Notes: generated by a model not told the origin, from the letters alone. Shown: positions 25,795 through 34,914, numbered from the stretch's first letter. The stretch is DNA of 64,000 bases from JBCBSZ01 sp039185015 (GCA_039185015.1 JBCDAU010000010.1:1-64000), one strand, 5' to 3'. Numbers and translations are program-made.

Positions 25795-26711
25795 GCCGGT
25801 GCCTCAGCAGCAGGTCCGAAGAAGTCGAGCAGCATCGACGTGAACTGCTCCGGGTCCTCCCGGTGCGGGAAGTGGCCGGTGCCCTCGACGTCGACCACGG
25901 TGCAGCCCTCGGGGAACAGTGCGGGCGCCTCGTCGAACCAGGCGTCGACCGACATCGGGTCGTGCGGCCCCCGGAACAGCAGCGTCGGGACCCTGGTGGG
26001 CTGCTTCAGCAGACGCCGGGTGCGTCGACCGCTGGGCAACAGCTCGGCCGCGAGTTGGGCCCGGTAGTAGGCGAGCGCCTCGTCGAGCGCACCGGGCTGG
26101 GCGAGGGTGGCCTTGGCGTCGGCGGTGACCTCGGGCGTGACCTCCCACGTGGGCGACCAGCGTCGGTAGAGCCGGTCGAGGTAGGCGAAGTCGTCGCGTC
26201 GAGTGATCGCCGAGGCCAATGGTGGGATCTGGTGCATCACCGCGTGGCGGGCGTTCCACGTGACCCGCAGATCGGTGAACCCGACCTTCTTCGGGTGGGC
26301 GTGCCCCGCAGCGAGCTTGGCCACCGAGATCGGGTCGAGGTGGGCGGCGGCGAAGGCGATGAAGTACCCCCAGTCGAGTCCGCACAGGAAGAACCGGTCG
26401 GCCCCGAGTCGTTCGGCGAGCGCGAGCACCGCCTCGCCGTTGGCGGCGGCCGAGTAGTCGCCGTCCGGTGATGGGCCGGACGGCGGGTAGCCGGGCAGGT
26501 TCGGGGCAACGACGCGGTAGCCGGCCTCGCTGAGGCCGGACATGACCGGCAGCCAGCCCCGGGCCGTGTCCGGGTAGCCGTGCAGGAGCACGACCAGCGG
26601 GCCTTCGCCCCACTCGAGGTAGGCGAGATCGAGACCGTCGAGGTCGACGTGGCGGTACTCGCCGCCGCGCCCGTTCAGCCATCGGGGGGTGGTGGGGGCT
26701 TGATCATCCAC
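25791..26711 (-). CDS. Alpha/beta-hydrolase, epoxide-hydrolase/dehalogenase-like
   Basis: The 306-aa protein has LLHGYPDTARGW (oxyanion region) and GLDWGY, in which Asp113 is at the nucleophile position as in epoxide hydrolases and haloalkane dehalogenases. A late GTGHFPHREDPEQF segment supplies the catalytic His. It should open an epoxide or cleave a related bond. The start is GTG at 26711, next to the putative TetR operator. With a P450 encoded divergently, an epoxide made by the P450 is an attractive but unproven substrate. Confidence 0.8.
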   Translation of the reverse strand: MDDQAPTTPRWLNGRGGEYRHVDLDGLDLAYLEWGEGPLVVLLHGYPDTARGWLPVMSGLSEAGYRVVAPNLPGYPPSGPSPDGDYSAAANGEAVLALAERLGADRFFLCGLDWGYFIAFAAAHLDPISVAKLAAGHAHPKKVGFTDLRVTWNARHAVMHQIPPLASAITRRDDFAYLDRLYRRWSPTWEVTPEVTADAKATLAQPGALDEALAYYRAQLAAELLPSGRRTRRLLKQPTRVPTLLFRGPHDPMSVDAWFDEAPALFPEGCTVVDVEGTGHFPHREDPEQFTSMLLDFFGPAAEAPA

Positions 26712-26721
26712 TGCGATACAT

Positions 26722-26738
26722 GATACGAGATTCGTATC
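26722..26738. promoter_or_regulatory. Putative TetR operator
   Basis: GATACGA-GAT-TCGTATC is a perfect inverted repeat with a 3-bp spacer. Further GATAC (26715-26719) and GTATC (26742-26746) half-sites flank it almost symmetrically. It lies in the 54-bp region between the divergent hydrolase-TetR and PEP-utiliser operons and is AT-rich compared with its surroundings, so it should overlap both promoters. Confidence 0.75.
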
Positions 26739-26765
26739 TTCGTATCAACCACCGGGGAGCGCTGG

Positions 26766-28358
26766 ATGCCGGCGGACGCGACCGATCCCACCCACGAGAC
26801 GAGCGAACCGGATCGCTTCTGGAGCACCGTCAACGCGCTGGAGGCCACGCCGTTGGTGCTCAGCGCGCTCGACTGGACCTTCTGGAAGAAGAGCCTCGAG
26901 CTCGCCGCCATGCGGGCATGGTGCGATCTCGGCATCGTCTCGCCCGACGAGGTCGTGTTCGTCGACGATGCCGACCAGCGCGTGACGGCGGCCTTCTACG
27001 GACGCCAGGCGGTCAACATCGACCGGGTCCGGTGGCTCATGGGCAGCCTCCCGGGGACCTCCGGCGACGACATCGAGCGCGACATCTTCGGCGAGGTCCG
27101 GCCCGGCATCGTCGACCCCCCGAGGAAGGTCTCGAAGCTGGCGATGGCCAGGGGCTTCCCACGCTCGCTGCGTGGCCACCACGGGGAGGTGGCCGACTTC
27201 CGTGCGGCGACCGAGACCTGGTGGCGGGTCCGCGTCGGCGACGACCCGCCGGGCAGCCCTTCGAAGCGACTCCTGGAGGCCACCCGGCGGTTCGAGGACG
27301 CGCAACGCCTCCACATCCGGGGGCGCTCACTGCTCCAGGGCCTCGGCGCCCAGGTCCAGGAGTTGGCGACCGGCGCAGGTCGGCCGGACCTCATCGCCGC
27401 GCTCACGTCCGGCGTCGGCGAGATGGAGGAGACCACCGTCGTCGACGACCTCTGGCGCGTCGCCCACGGGGAGCTCGACCTCGCCGCCTTCCTCGATCGT
27501 CACGGCTACCACGGCAACGGCGAGGGCAACGTGTCCGCCACCGTGTGGCGGGAGGATCCGTCGCTCGTCGAACGCCTCGTGCCCGCCTACGCCGACGTGC
27601 CGGCAGGCGAGCGACCGACGGCCAGGAGCGCCGGCACCCAGGCGGCCCGCGAGCAGGCCGTGGCCGAGCTCATGGCCGCGCTCCCCCGTCCGCGACGACG
27701 GCTGAGCGGATGGGTCCTGAACAAGACGGTCGAGCTGACCCGCGACCTCGAGGTCAGCAAGGCGACCTTCCTCATGGCGATCGATGCCGGCCGAGCAGCG
27801 GCCCGTCAGCGCGGCGCCGAGCTGGTCGCGGCGGGAGCCATCGACGACGCGGCCGATGTGCTCCACCTCACCGTCGAGGAGGCCACCGCCGCCAACCTCG
27901 GCGACGTGCGGGAGCTCGTCGCCGCTCGCCGCGCCCGGCACGCCCACCACCTCACCGTCCGCCCGCCGGACACGTGGACGGGCAACCCGACCGCCGAGCC
28001 GATCGTCGGGGCGGGCGAGCGTCGGGACCGCCTCGATGGTGTCGCCGGCAGCCCCGGCCGGGTCGAGGGACTCGCCCGCGTCATCTCGGACCCGGCCGTC
28101 GACGAGCCACCCACTCCGGGAGAGATCCTCGTCTGCGCGATGACGGACCCGAGCTGGGCGCTGATGTTCGTCATGGCCGCCGGGCTGGTCATCGACATCG
28201 GTGGCCCGGCGAGCCACGGGGCGATCATCGCCCGCGAGCTCGGCGTGCCGTGCGTGATCAACACCGAGACCGGCACCGTGGACATCCGAACCGGCGACCG
28301 ACTGGTCGTCGACGGCGACGAGGGCGTCGTGCACATCGCCGAGCGGGTCGGCGCATGA
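26766..28358 (+). CDS. PEP-utilising-enzyme-like protein with phosphohistidine domain but no ATP-grasp domain
   Basis: The 530-aa protein ends in a PEP-utiliser mobile (swivelling) domain: GGPASHGAIIARELGVPC carries the phospho-acceptor His484, preceded by GEILVCAMTDPSW. Residues about 20-400 are mostly helical and resemble the substrate-side domain of PEP-synthase-like and rifampin-phosphotransferase-like proteins. No ATP-grasp (PPDK N-terminal) domain is present and none is encoded in this window. It may receive phosphate from a separate partner, as in phenylphosphate synthase, or act by binding only. First gene of the operon under the palindromic operator. Confidence 0.75.
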   Translation: MPADATDPTHETSEPDRFWSTVNALEATPLVLSALDWTFWKKSLELAAMRAWCDLGIVSPDEVVFVDDADQRVTAAFYGRQAVNIDRVRWLMGSLPGTSGDDIERDIFGEVRPGIVDPPRKVSKLAMARGFPRSLRGHHGEVADFRAATETWWRVRVGDDPPGSPSKRLLEATRRFEDAQRLHIRGRSLLQGLGAQVQELATGAGRPDLIAALTSGVGEMEETTVVDDLWRVAHGELDLAAFLDRHGYHGNGEGNVSATVWREDPSLVERLVPAYADVPAGERPTARSAGTQAAREQAVAELMAALPRPRRRLSGWVLNKTVELTRDLEVSKATFLMAIDAGRAAARQRGAELVAAGAIDDAADVLHLTVEEATAANLGDVRELVAARRARHAHHLTVRPPDTWTGNPTAEPIVGAGERRDRLDGVAGSPGRVEGLARVISDPAVDEPPTPGEILVCAMTDPSWALMFVMAAGLVIDIGGPASHGAIIARELGVPCVINTETGTVDIRTGDRLVVDGDEGVVHIAERVGA

Positions 28359-29359
28359 ACGCGACCGACGTCGAGCTCGAACCCGGCCTCGACCTCCCGC
28401 ACGGCGACTTCGACGACCCGGCGACGGTCGAGAACTATCAGTGGCTGGCGATGGACGACCGCGGCATCGGCCTCATCTGCCACCTCGGGACCTTCCCGGG
28501 TGACGGGACCCTCTGGCACACCCTGTCGGCGGTCTCGCTGCCGGGCGGCGAGGTGTACGTCGCGAAGGCGGTCGGCCGCCCCGCCGACGCACCCTCGGCT
28601 GGCACGCCGCTGCACGGCATGCGGTGCGAGATCCCCTTCGAGCGATGGCGGTTCCACGCCGACGCCGGCTTCCAACCGACCGACGTCGCCGAGCTCGGTT
28701 CGGGCCTCCTCCGGGATGGACCGACCGTGCCGATCCTCGTCGACGTCGAGTTCACCGTCGCGGGTCCGATCTGGAACCCGGCCGGCTCCGAACGTCAGCC
28801 GGAGTGGGGCTCGTTCCACCTCGAACAGGCGATGCGCGCTGCGGGCACGGTCCGCATCGGCGATGACGTCCACGCCTTCGACGGGCTCGGCTTCCGCGAC
28901 CACAGCCGCGGCCACCGGGACCTCCGCCACGTCGAGCGGTCCTTCTGGTGCAACGGCGTGTTCCCTTCGGGACGCACCTTCGCCTCGCTGCAGGTGACCA
29001 ACCGGGACGGCCACACCGAGTCGCGCGCTGCGATCAGCGACGGCGGTCCGTTCGTCGACGCCAGCATCGTCGAGACCCCGGTGATCCGTCACCCCGACCA
29101 CTCGCCGACCGACATCGAGCTCGTGCTCGGCGACGCCGACGGCACGGAGCACCGGATCCCCGGCGTCGTGTCCGGCGGCTCGACCTGGTCGATCGTCGGC
29201 GGCTCGGAGTTCTGCGTCGGAGCGGCCATCGACGTCGCCGACGCCTACCTGCTCCCCCAGTCGATCGTCCGCTGGGAGTGGGACGGCGAGACCGGCTACG
29301 GCCTCGCCGACCGCTGTGGACTCACCTCATACTTCGCGAGCTTGGAGGCGACGTCGTGA
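28355..29359 (+). CDS. Lipocalin/AttH-CrtC-like protein of unknown function
   Basis: The 334-aa protein is rich in beta-strands and aromatic residues. It has an N-terminal half with DPATVENYQWLAMDD, WRFHADAG, and a second half with GLGFRDHSRGHRDLRHVERSFW and SIVRWEWDGETGYGLADRC. This recalls the two-lobed lipocalin fold of AttH/CrtC-like proteins (DUF7064/7065-type). These often sit in lipid, steroid or terpenoid operons in actinobacteria. The ATG overlaps the upstream stop in an ATGA junction, and its own stop overlaps the P450 start. Confidence 0.5.
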   Translation: MNATDVELEPGLDLPHGDFDDPATVENYQWLAMDDRGIGLICHLGTFPGDGTLWHTLSAVSLPGGEVYVAKAVGRPADAPSAGTPLHGMRCEIPFERWRFHADAGFQPTDVAELGSGLLRDGPTVPILVDVEFTVAGPIWNPAGSERQPEWGSFHLEQAMRAAGTVRIGDDVHAFDGLGFRDHSRGHRDLRHVERSFWCNGVFPSGRTFASLQVTNRDGHTESRAAISDGGPFVDASIVETPVIRHPDHSPTDIELVLGDADGTEHRIPGVVSGGSTWSIVGGSEFCVGAAIDVADAYLLPQSIVRWEWDGETGYGLADRCGLTSYFASLEATS

Positions 29360-30681
29360 CCGACGCACCACCCACCACCCTTCCCACACCGTCACCCGAC
29401 GACCTCGCCGCCTTCCGGGACGACCCGCTCGTGGCGCTGCCACGCCTGTTCGAGACCTACGGCGATCCGTTCCAGATGCCGAGCCAGGCGGGGCCGATGG
29501 TGCTCACCGCCGATCCGGGCAGCTGCGAGCGGGTGATGAAGGGACACCTCAGCCGCGGCCCGCTGCACCGACGTACCGAGCCGACCCAGGGCGCCGGCAT
29601 CAGCATCCTCACCGGCGACGAGTGGCGACGAACGCGTTCGATGGTGAGCCCGCTGTTCACCCATCGGCACCTGAAGGGCCTGTCGGATCTCATCGCCGAA
29701 GGGGCCAGTGACGGACTCGACGGCCTGGATGCGCACGTCGGCACCGGGGAGACCGTCGACCTGATGGCCTTCATGCCCCGGGTCACGATGGGCGTGCTGA
29801 TGCACGCCATGTTCTCCGACTCACTCCGCCCCGGGGAGATCGAGGCGATGATCGGCGACTACGCCCACATCTCCAGATGGAAGGGCGGGTTGATCAAGAC
29901 CGCGTTCGAGCCCGAGGGCACCCCGGTCCCCCACGAGGCCGAGGGCCAGGCCGCCCTCGACCGCATCGACGAGATCATCTACCGGATCATCGGCGAGCGC
30001 CGCTCCGGGGGCGTGGTCCGCAACGACCTGCTCCAGCTGCTCGTCGAGTCCGAGTACGAGGAGGACGGCTCGAGGCTGAGCGACGAGGAGGTCCGCAACA
30101 ACACCACGACGCTCTTCATCGCCGGGTTCGACACCACGTCGTTCGGGCTCTGCTGGACCCTCGCCGCGGCGCTGACGTCGGACCGGTGGCCGGCGATGGT
30201 CGAGTGTGCCGACCAGCTCGGAGACCGGCTCCCGACCCTCGACGACTACGAGAGCCTCGGCTATCTCAAGGCCGCGTTCGACGAGGGGCTGCGGCTCCAG
30301 GGCCATCCGTTGATCCCCCGACAGCTGGCGACCGACGAGCAGATCGGCGACCACGTCGTCCCGGCTGGGACGATGGTGACGATGAGCACCTGGGTGATGC
30401 ACCGGAACCCGACGCTGTGGGAGTCGCCCGAGGAGTTCCGGCCGGAGCGCTACCTCGGCGAGGCGAACGCCCGCCGCAACCGCTGGCAGAGCTTGCCATT
30501 CGGCGGCGGGCCGCGGGTGTGCGTCGGGATCGGTTTCGCCTACATGGAGGCGACCTACGTGTTGGGTCTCCTGCTCCGCCGCTACCGACTCGAGCTCGAG
30601 CCCGGTTGGGAGCTCCGTCCGACCTACGTCTTCAATGTGATCCTCGACGGGGGCCTCCCCGTCCGCGTCACCCGGAGGTGA
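29356..30681 (+). CDS. Cytochrome P450
   Basis: The 441-aa protein has the I-helix motif AGFDTTS, a K-helix ExxR (DEGLRLQG), RPERYLGE and the heme-binding loop FGGGPRVCVGIGFA with Cys389 as axial ligand. It has no membrane anchor, as usual for bacterial soluble P450s. The GTG at 29356 overlaps the previous stop in a GTGA junction. It is a monooxygenase that needs a ferredoxin and reductase from elsewhere. The organisation suggests hydroxylation or epoxidation of a hydrophobic substrate. Confidence 0.93.
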   Translation: MTDAPPTTLPTPSPDDLAAFRDDPLVALPRLFETYGDPFQMPSQAGPMVLTADPGSCERVMKGHLSRGPLHRRTEPTQGAGISILTGDEWRRTRSMVSPLFTHRHLKGLSDLIAEGASDGLDGLDAHVGTGETVDLMAFMPRVTMGVLMHAMFSDSLRPGEIEAMIGDYAHISRWKGGLIKTAFEPEGTPVPHEAEGQAALDRIDEIIYRIIGERRSGGVVRNDLLQLLVESEYEEDGSRLSDEEVRNNTTTLFIAGFDTTSFGLCWTLAAALTSDRWPAMVECADQLGDRLPTLDDYESLGYLKAAFDEGLRLQGHPLIPRQLATDEQIGDHVVPAGTMVTMSTWVMHRNPTLWESPEEFRPERYLGEANARRNRWQSLPFGGGPRVCVGIGFAYMEATYVLGLLLRRYRLELEPGWELRPTYVFNVILDGGLPVRVTRR

Positions 30682-30685
30682 CCCG

Positions 30686-31552
30686 ATGGCCGAGCCCATG
30701 ACCAGCGCCGCCGACGCGAGCCCCCAACGCCGCAAGGTGAAGCTCGACTTCACCGACAGCGAGGCCCGTTGGAACCCCCGACACGAGCAGTTCGCCTACC
30801 TCGTGAACGCCATCTCGACCCTGCTCCCCTACCTCGAGCGGTTCCTGGTCGACTGCGTCGACGGGGCGATCGATCAGATCCCGGAGTCGAAGGCGGAGCT
30901 GCGGCAGGAGATGGCCGACTTCTGCTACCAGGAGCGGCGCCACAACGCGAACCACGTCCTGTTCAACCGGATGATCGCCCGCCACGGGTACGCCGAGGAG
31001 CTCGCCGAGGGCGAGGCGAAGCTCGAGCGGTACTACGCCGACCTGCGCTCGAAGGACGACCGCTTCGGCCTGGCGTGGTGCGAGGGGTTCGAGACGGTCG
31101 CGCCGTTCGTCGGCGTGTTCATGTTCGAGCACGGCGAGGAGTTCGGTCTCAGCGACTGGTCGGACCCCACCAACGCGCTCTGGCTCTGGCACATGAGCGA
31201 GGAGTTCGAGCACCGGACCGTCTGCAACGACGCCTACGGCGAGCTCCACGACCACTACCCGACGCGCATCCGGGGGTTGTGGTCCTCGACGCTGCACCTG
31301 TTCGCCTACTCCGTGCCGTTGGCGTGGAAGATGGCCGGCAGAGACTGGGCTTCTCTCTCCCGCCGGCAGCGTTGGCGCAACCGGGCGCGGTTCGGGTCGA
31401 TGCTCGTCCGGCTGAGCGCGTACATCGCGCCACGCCTCATCGGGCGCGCCATGCGGCCGAGCTACGACCCGGCGTCGATGTCGCCGCCCGAGGGCATGCA
31501 GGACCTCCTCGACGCGCTCGCCGCCGAGCACGGGGTCGCCGCGTCGGCCTGA
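30686..31552 (+). CDS. PF10118-type predicted metal-dependent hydrolase (ferritin-like)
   Basis: The 288-aa protein is helical with conserved metal-site candidates: CYQERRHNANH, FEHGEEF and SEEFEHRTVC (Glu and His pairs), as in the PF10118 family, which has a di-iron-like four-helix core. The family has been called metal-dependent hydrolase but its chemistry is unclear. An AGGTGA site precedes the ATG, 4 nt after the P450 stop, so it belongs to the same operon. Confidence 0.75.
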   Translation: MAEPMTSAADASPQRRKVKLDFTDSEARWNPRHEQFAYLVNAISTLLPYLERFLVDCVDGAIDQIPESKAELRQEMADFCYQERRHNANHVLFNRMIARHGYAEELAEGEAKLERYYADLRSKDDRFGLAWCEGFETVAPFVGVFMFEHGEEFGLSDWSDPTNALWLWHMSEEFEHRTVCNDAYGELHDHYPTRIRGLWSSTLHLFAYSVPLAWKMAGRDWASLSRRQRWRNRARFGSMLVRLSAYIAPRLIGRAMRPSYDPASMSPPEGMQDLLDALAAEHGVAASA

Positions 31553-31584
31553 GCCCGGCGCCGCCCTCCGCGTAGGCTCGGCGC

Positions 31585-32043
31585 ATGCCGAGGGGACTGC
31601 ATCACGTCGCGTTCGCCTGCCGGGATCTCGAGGAGACGCATCGCTTCTACGGCGAGCTGCTCGAGCTGCCGCTGATCCGCACCGAGGTGCAGCCCATCCC
31701 CGACGGTGGGGCGCTCAAGCACACGTTCTACGACCTGGGCGACGGGTCCTGCGTGGCCTTCTTCCACCTGCCCGGCTTCGAGCAGGCCAAGACGGCCATC
31801 TCCACCGATCTCGACCTGCCGGTGTGGGTGAACCACCTCGCCATCCGGGTCGACGAGGAGCAGCAGACCCACCTCCGGGCTCGCCTCGAGGAGGCAGGCG
31901 TCCCGGTGCTCATGGACCTCGACCACGACTGGTGCCACAGCTACTACTACGTCGATCCCAACGGGATCATGGTCGAGCTGTGCCGCGACACCACCGGGTT
32001 CGAGCCGGACGAGCCGGAGGCTCTGCGGTTGTTGCGCAACTGA
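31585..32043 (+). CDS. VOC-superfamily (glyoxalase/dioxygenase) protein
   Basis: The 152-aa protein has LHHVAFACRDLEETHRFYGE and, in the second half, VNHLAIRVDEE and YYVDPNGIMVELCRDT. The His and Glu residues at the usual VOC metal positions are present. It could be a small dioxygenase, isomerase or resistance protein. It follows the PF10118 gene by 32 bp on the same strand and may be the last gene of the TetR-controlled run. Confidence 0.8.
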   Translation: MPRGLHHVAFACRDLEETHRFYGELLELPLIRTEVQPIPDGGALKHTFYDLGDGSCVAFFHLPGFEQAKTAISTDLDLPVWVNHLAIRVDEEQQTHLRARLEEAGVPVLMDLDHDWCHSYYYVDPNGIMVELCRDTTGFEPDEPEALRLLRN

Positions 32044-32098
32044 CCGCATCACGCGCGCCCGCGATCACCATGGGCGGTCGCCTCGGTAGGGTGGCCGC

Positions 32099-33583
32099 AT
32101 GCGGTGGGTGGGCTCCTGCATCCTGGTGGTCTCGCTGGCGATCGTCGCCTCCGGCGTCGGTGCTGCGACCGCGACCGGTCGAGGATCCGGCCACGAGACG
32201 CCCGTCGAGTGGCTCGCACGACTCGATCCGACGCCTTCACTGACCGCGGCCGCGACGTTCGACGAACCCTTCGACAGGGTCGGCGACGGGGCGTCCTACT
32301 GCCTCGGCGACGACGCGCACCTCGAGCGCCAGGGCGACGGGAGCCCCGACCTGGTCTTCGTCCGCTCTACCGGTGCGTGCGACTCAGAACCCGGGATGAC
32401 GTTCCACGTCGCCGTCGCGGACCCCCTGGACACGAGCGCGTTGGTCGAGATCGCGCTCGACGTCGACGTCGACGAGGCGACGGGGTGCAACGGGTTCGAC
32501 CAGGTGGCCGCCGAGGCCCCGAACGCCACCGTGTTCCTCATCGGCACACCGACCTGCGCTCCCGACCAGTGGACGTTGCTCGGCGAGCTCGAGAGCGGTC
32601 GCTTCTTCCGCGAGATCCCCACAGCCCCGAGGATGGCGACCGAGACCCTGGCCGTGCGGGTGCCCGATCTCCTCGGGACCCTCGCCTGGAGCGTCGCCGT
32701 CTACGAGGACCGCGACCCGTTCGCGCTGATCGACGTCGTGGACACCCTGTTCTTCACGGTTCCCTTCCGCCAGTTCTGCGACGGCAACCTCACCAGCACC
32801 TCCGGACGCGATGGCTACTGGCTGGCGACCCTCGACGGCGAGCTGTTCTCACTCGGTGCCGCCGCCGACCGGGGCCACGTCTGCGAGCAGATCGGAGCGC
32901 GGTCAGTCGTCGACCTCACGTTGGACGACGCCGGCGAGTCCTGGATCGCGCTCCAGGCGGATGGCGGCGTCCGCACCCCACAGGGACCAGGACAGGTCGC
33001 TGTGCGGTCGGTCGTCGACCGCTACCCGTGGGAGCTGGGCGCTGACCGAGCCGTCGCTCTCATGATCGGCGACGGGTCGGCATGGATCGTGTACGACACC
33101 GGTCTGATCACGAGCATCCAGGGCAACGAACCGCCCGCCGGTGACCTTCGCGACGTGGAGCTCAACGCTCCGATCATCGACGCCCAACCCACCCCCTCCG
33201 GCAACGGCTACTGGCTCATCGCCGCCGACGGCGGCGTCTTCAGCTTCGGCGACGCCGAGTTCTCAGGGTCCACCGGCAGCCTCACCCTCAACGAACCCGT
33301 CGTCGGGATGGCCCCCGATCCCGACGGCGAGGGCTACTGGCTCGTCGCCACCGACGGCGGCGTGTTCGCCTTCGACAGCCCCTTCGTCGGCTCCATTCCC
33401 GGCATCCTCCCGCCCGCCACCACCCTCAACCGACCCATCATCGCCATGGAGCCCTACGGCAACGGGTACCTCCTCCTCGGCACCGACGGCGGCGTCTTCA
33501 ACTTCAGCAACCGCGCCTTCGCCGGCAGCCTCGGCGACAACCCACCCGACTACCCCGTCGTCGCCATCCAACCCGTGCCCTGA
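32099..33583 (+). CDS. Secreted repeat protein, paralogue 2
   Basis: The 494-aa product begins MRWVGSCILVVSLAIVASG, a signal peptide nearly matching that of paralogue 1. The N-terminal half is only distantly similar to it but keeps the ASYCLGDD-type Cys segment and the GYWLATLDGELFSLG repeat. The C-terminal half has the GYWLI-ADGGVFSFGDA, GYWLVATDGGVFAFDS and GYLLLGTDGGVFNFSN repeats. It is probably extracellular with a beta-propeller-like fold. The function is unknown. A DUF222/HNH gene follows. Confidence 0.75.
   Translation: MRWVGSCILVVSLAIVASGVGAATATGRGSGHETPVEWLARLDPTPSLTAAATFDEPFDRVGDGASYCLGDDAHLERQGDGSPDLVFVRSTGACDSEPGMTFHVAVADPLDTSALVEIALDVDVDEATGCNGFDQVAAEAPNATVFLIGTPTCAPDQWTLLGELESGRFFREIPTAPRMATETLAVRVPDLLGTLAWSVAVYEDRDPFALIDVVDTLFFTVPFRQFCDGNLTSTSGRDGYWLATLDGELFSLGAAADRGHVCEQIGARSVVDLTLDDAGESWIALQADGGVRTPQGPGQVAVRSVVDRYPWELGADRAVALMIGDGSAWIVYDTGLITSIQGNEPPAGDLRDVELNAPIIDAQPTPSGNGYWLIAADGGVFSFGDAEFSGSTGSLTLNEPVVGMAPDPDGEGYWLVATDGGVFAFDSPFVGSIPGILPPATTLNRPIIAMEPYGNGYLLLGTDGGVFNFSNRAFAGSLGDNPPDYPVVAIQPVP
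33194..33576 (+). repeat. 383-bp direct repeat, right copy
   Basis: Gap-free match to 24795-25177 in the same orientation, offset 8399 bp. Homologous recombination between the two would delete or duplicate the intervening TetR/P450 cluster while leaving one intact hybrid repeat-protein gene. Confidence 0.85.
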
Positions 33584-33609
33584 CGAACGAGTTGACGCAC
33601 CCCGAACGT

Positions 33610-34914
33610 ATGTTCCGACACATGGACGAGGCTGCACGGACGTTGGGTGATGTCGAGGCCGACATCGCGGCCGTCTGCGGACAGCTGAACGCGTTGCAGG
33701 GGCGGCTGGTCGAGTTGCTCGCCGAGGCCTCACACCTCGACCACGGCCTCGCTTCGACGGCGTCGTACGCCACCTGGCAGACCGGATCGACGCCCACCCA
33801 CGGTCGAGCGTTGGCCGCGGTCGCCGAGCGCCGTGACGAGCTGCCCGAGACGGTCAAGGCACTCGACGCTGGCGAGATCAGCCTGCATCAAGCAGCGGTG
33901 ATCGCCCGCCATGCCCCTGGATGGGCCGAGGGTGAGGCCCGTGCGCTCGCCGACACGATGACGCCAGCGCAGCTCACCCGGGCGTGCGCGATGTACCCCG
34001 ACCCGTCGGCGCGGGCGGACGACGAGGCGATCGAGGACGCCGACCGTCGGCGACACGCGGTGGCGTCGCACGTCGAGGACGAGCGCTGGATCCTGCGAGC
34101 CGACCTCCCCTCCGACGAGGGCGAGATCGTCGGCACCGCGCTGAGCGCACACCTCGCGGCGCTCTGGTCCGAGCGGGTCGGCACCGAGCCCTACCCCGAC
34201 CTGGCCGACGCGCTCGTGCGCATGGCGACGTTCAGCCTCGTCGGCGGCGAGCCAGAGGCGGCCGCATCGGGCCTGCACAAGATCCTGGTCCACGTCGACG
34301 TCGACAGCCCGGCAGGCCCGCACGCGCTGCACCACCTCGGACCAGCGTTGCCGTCAGCGTTCCGACGCCACGCGACCTGCGATGCGACCTACCAGGCGGT
34401 CTTCGAACGCGACGGACGTCCGATCGGTGTGAGGCGATCACGCTCCATCTCCGCTGCCCTCCGTGCGGCCATCGAACAGCGTGACGGCGGATGCCGGGTC
34501 CCGGGCTGCCAACGCACCCGCGGTCTCCAGCTCCACCACGTCGAGCACTGGGAGGATGGCGGTGTCACCGAGACCCACAACCTCGTCGCGCTCTGCGGCC
34601 GGCATCACCGGGCCCATCACACGGGGTCGCTCGAGATCACGGGCACCGACGCCGACGATCGCAGCGGAATCTCGTTCCGACGACGAGGTGTGCTCCTGGT
34701 CGATCGGCCTCCCCCGACACCGGTCACCGAGGCCGAGGACCCGCCACCGGACGTGGAACCGTACGACCGTCCGACCGGCGAACCACTCCAGCACTGGTCA
34801 CTGACGTCGTTCGCCCGTCCGCCGACCGACGGCCCGGAGCCTGAGCCGGAGCCCGGAGCCGAGACCGAGACCGAGACCGAGACCGACGAGGGTCCCGAAC
34901 CCGACCCGGGCTGA
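33610..34914 (+). CDS. DUF222 / HNH endonuclease domain protein (13E12-type)
   Basis: The 434-aa protein has an N-terminal helical DUF222 domain (about 1-270) typical of the actinobacterial 13E12 repeat family. A C-terminal HNH nuclease follows: CRVPGCQRTRGLQLHHVEHW and HNLVALCGRHHRAHH provide the Cys-zinc pairs and catalytic His. The tail is a low-complexity run of Pro-Glu and Glu-Thr pairs encoded by four perfect GAGACC units. A TTG start 18 nt upstream is possible; I prefer ATG 33610. Members are abundant and often repeated in actinobacterial genomes; the biological role is unsettled. Confidence 0.8.
   Translation: MFRHMDEAARTLGDVEADIAAVCGQLNALQGRLVELLAEASHLDHGLASTASYATWQTGSTPTHGRALAAVAERRDELPETVKALDAGEISLHQAAVIARHAPGWAEGEARALADTMTPAQLTRACAMYPDPSARADDEAIEDADRRRHAVASHVEDERWILRADLPSDEGEIVGTALSAHLAALWSERVGTEPYPDLADALVRMATFSLVGGEPEAAASGLHKILVHVDVDSPAGPHALHHLGPALPSAFRRHATCDATYQAVFERDGRPIGVRRSRSISAALRAAIEQRDGGCRVPGCQRTRGLQLHHVEHWEDGGVTETHNLVALCGRHHRAHHTGSLEITGTDADDRSGISFRRRGVLLVDRPPPTPVTEAEDPPPDVEPYDRPTGEPLQHWSLTSFARPPTDGPEPEPEPGAETETETETDEGPEPDPG

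Noticed and set aside
33610..34914. HNH gene as a mobile element or group I intron endonuclease
   Set aside because: It has the DUF222 N-terminus of the stable 13E12 family, and no terminal repeats, transposase or disrupted host gene are visible.
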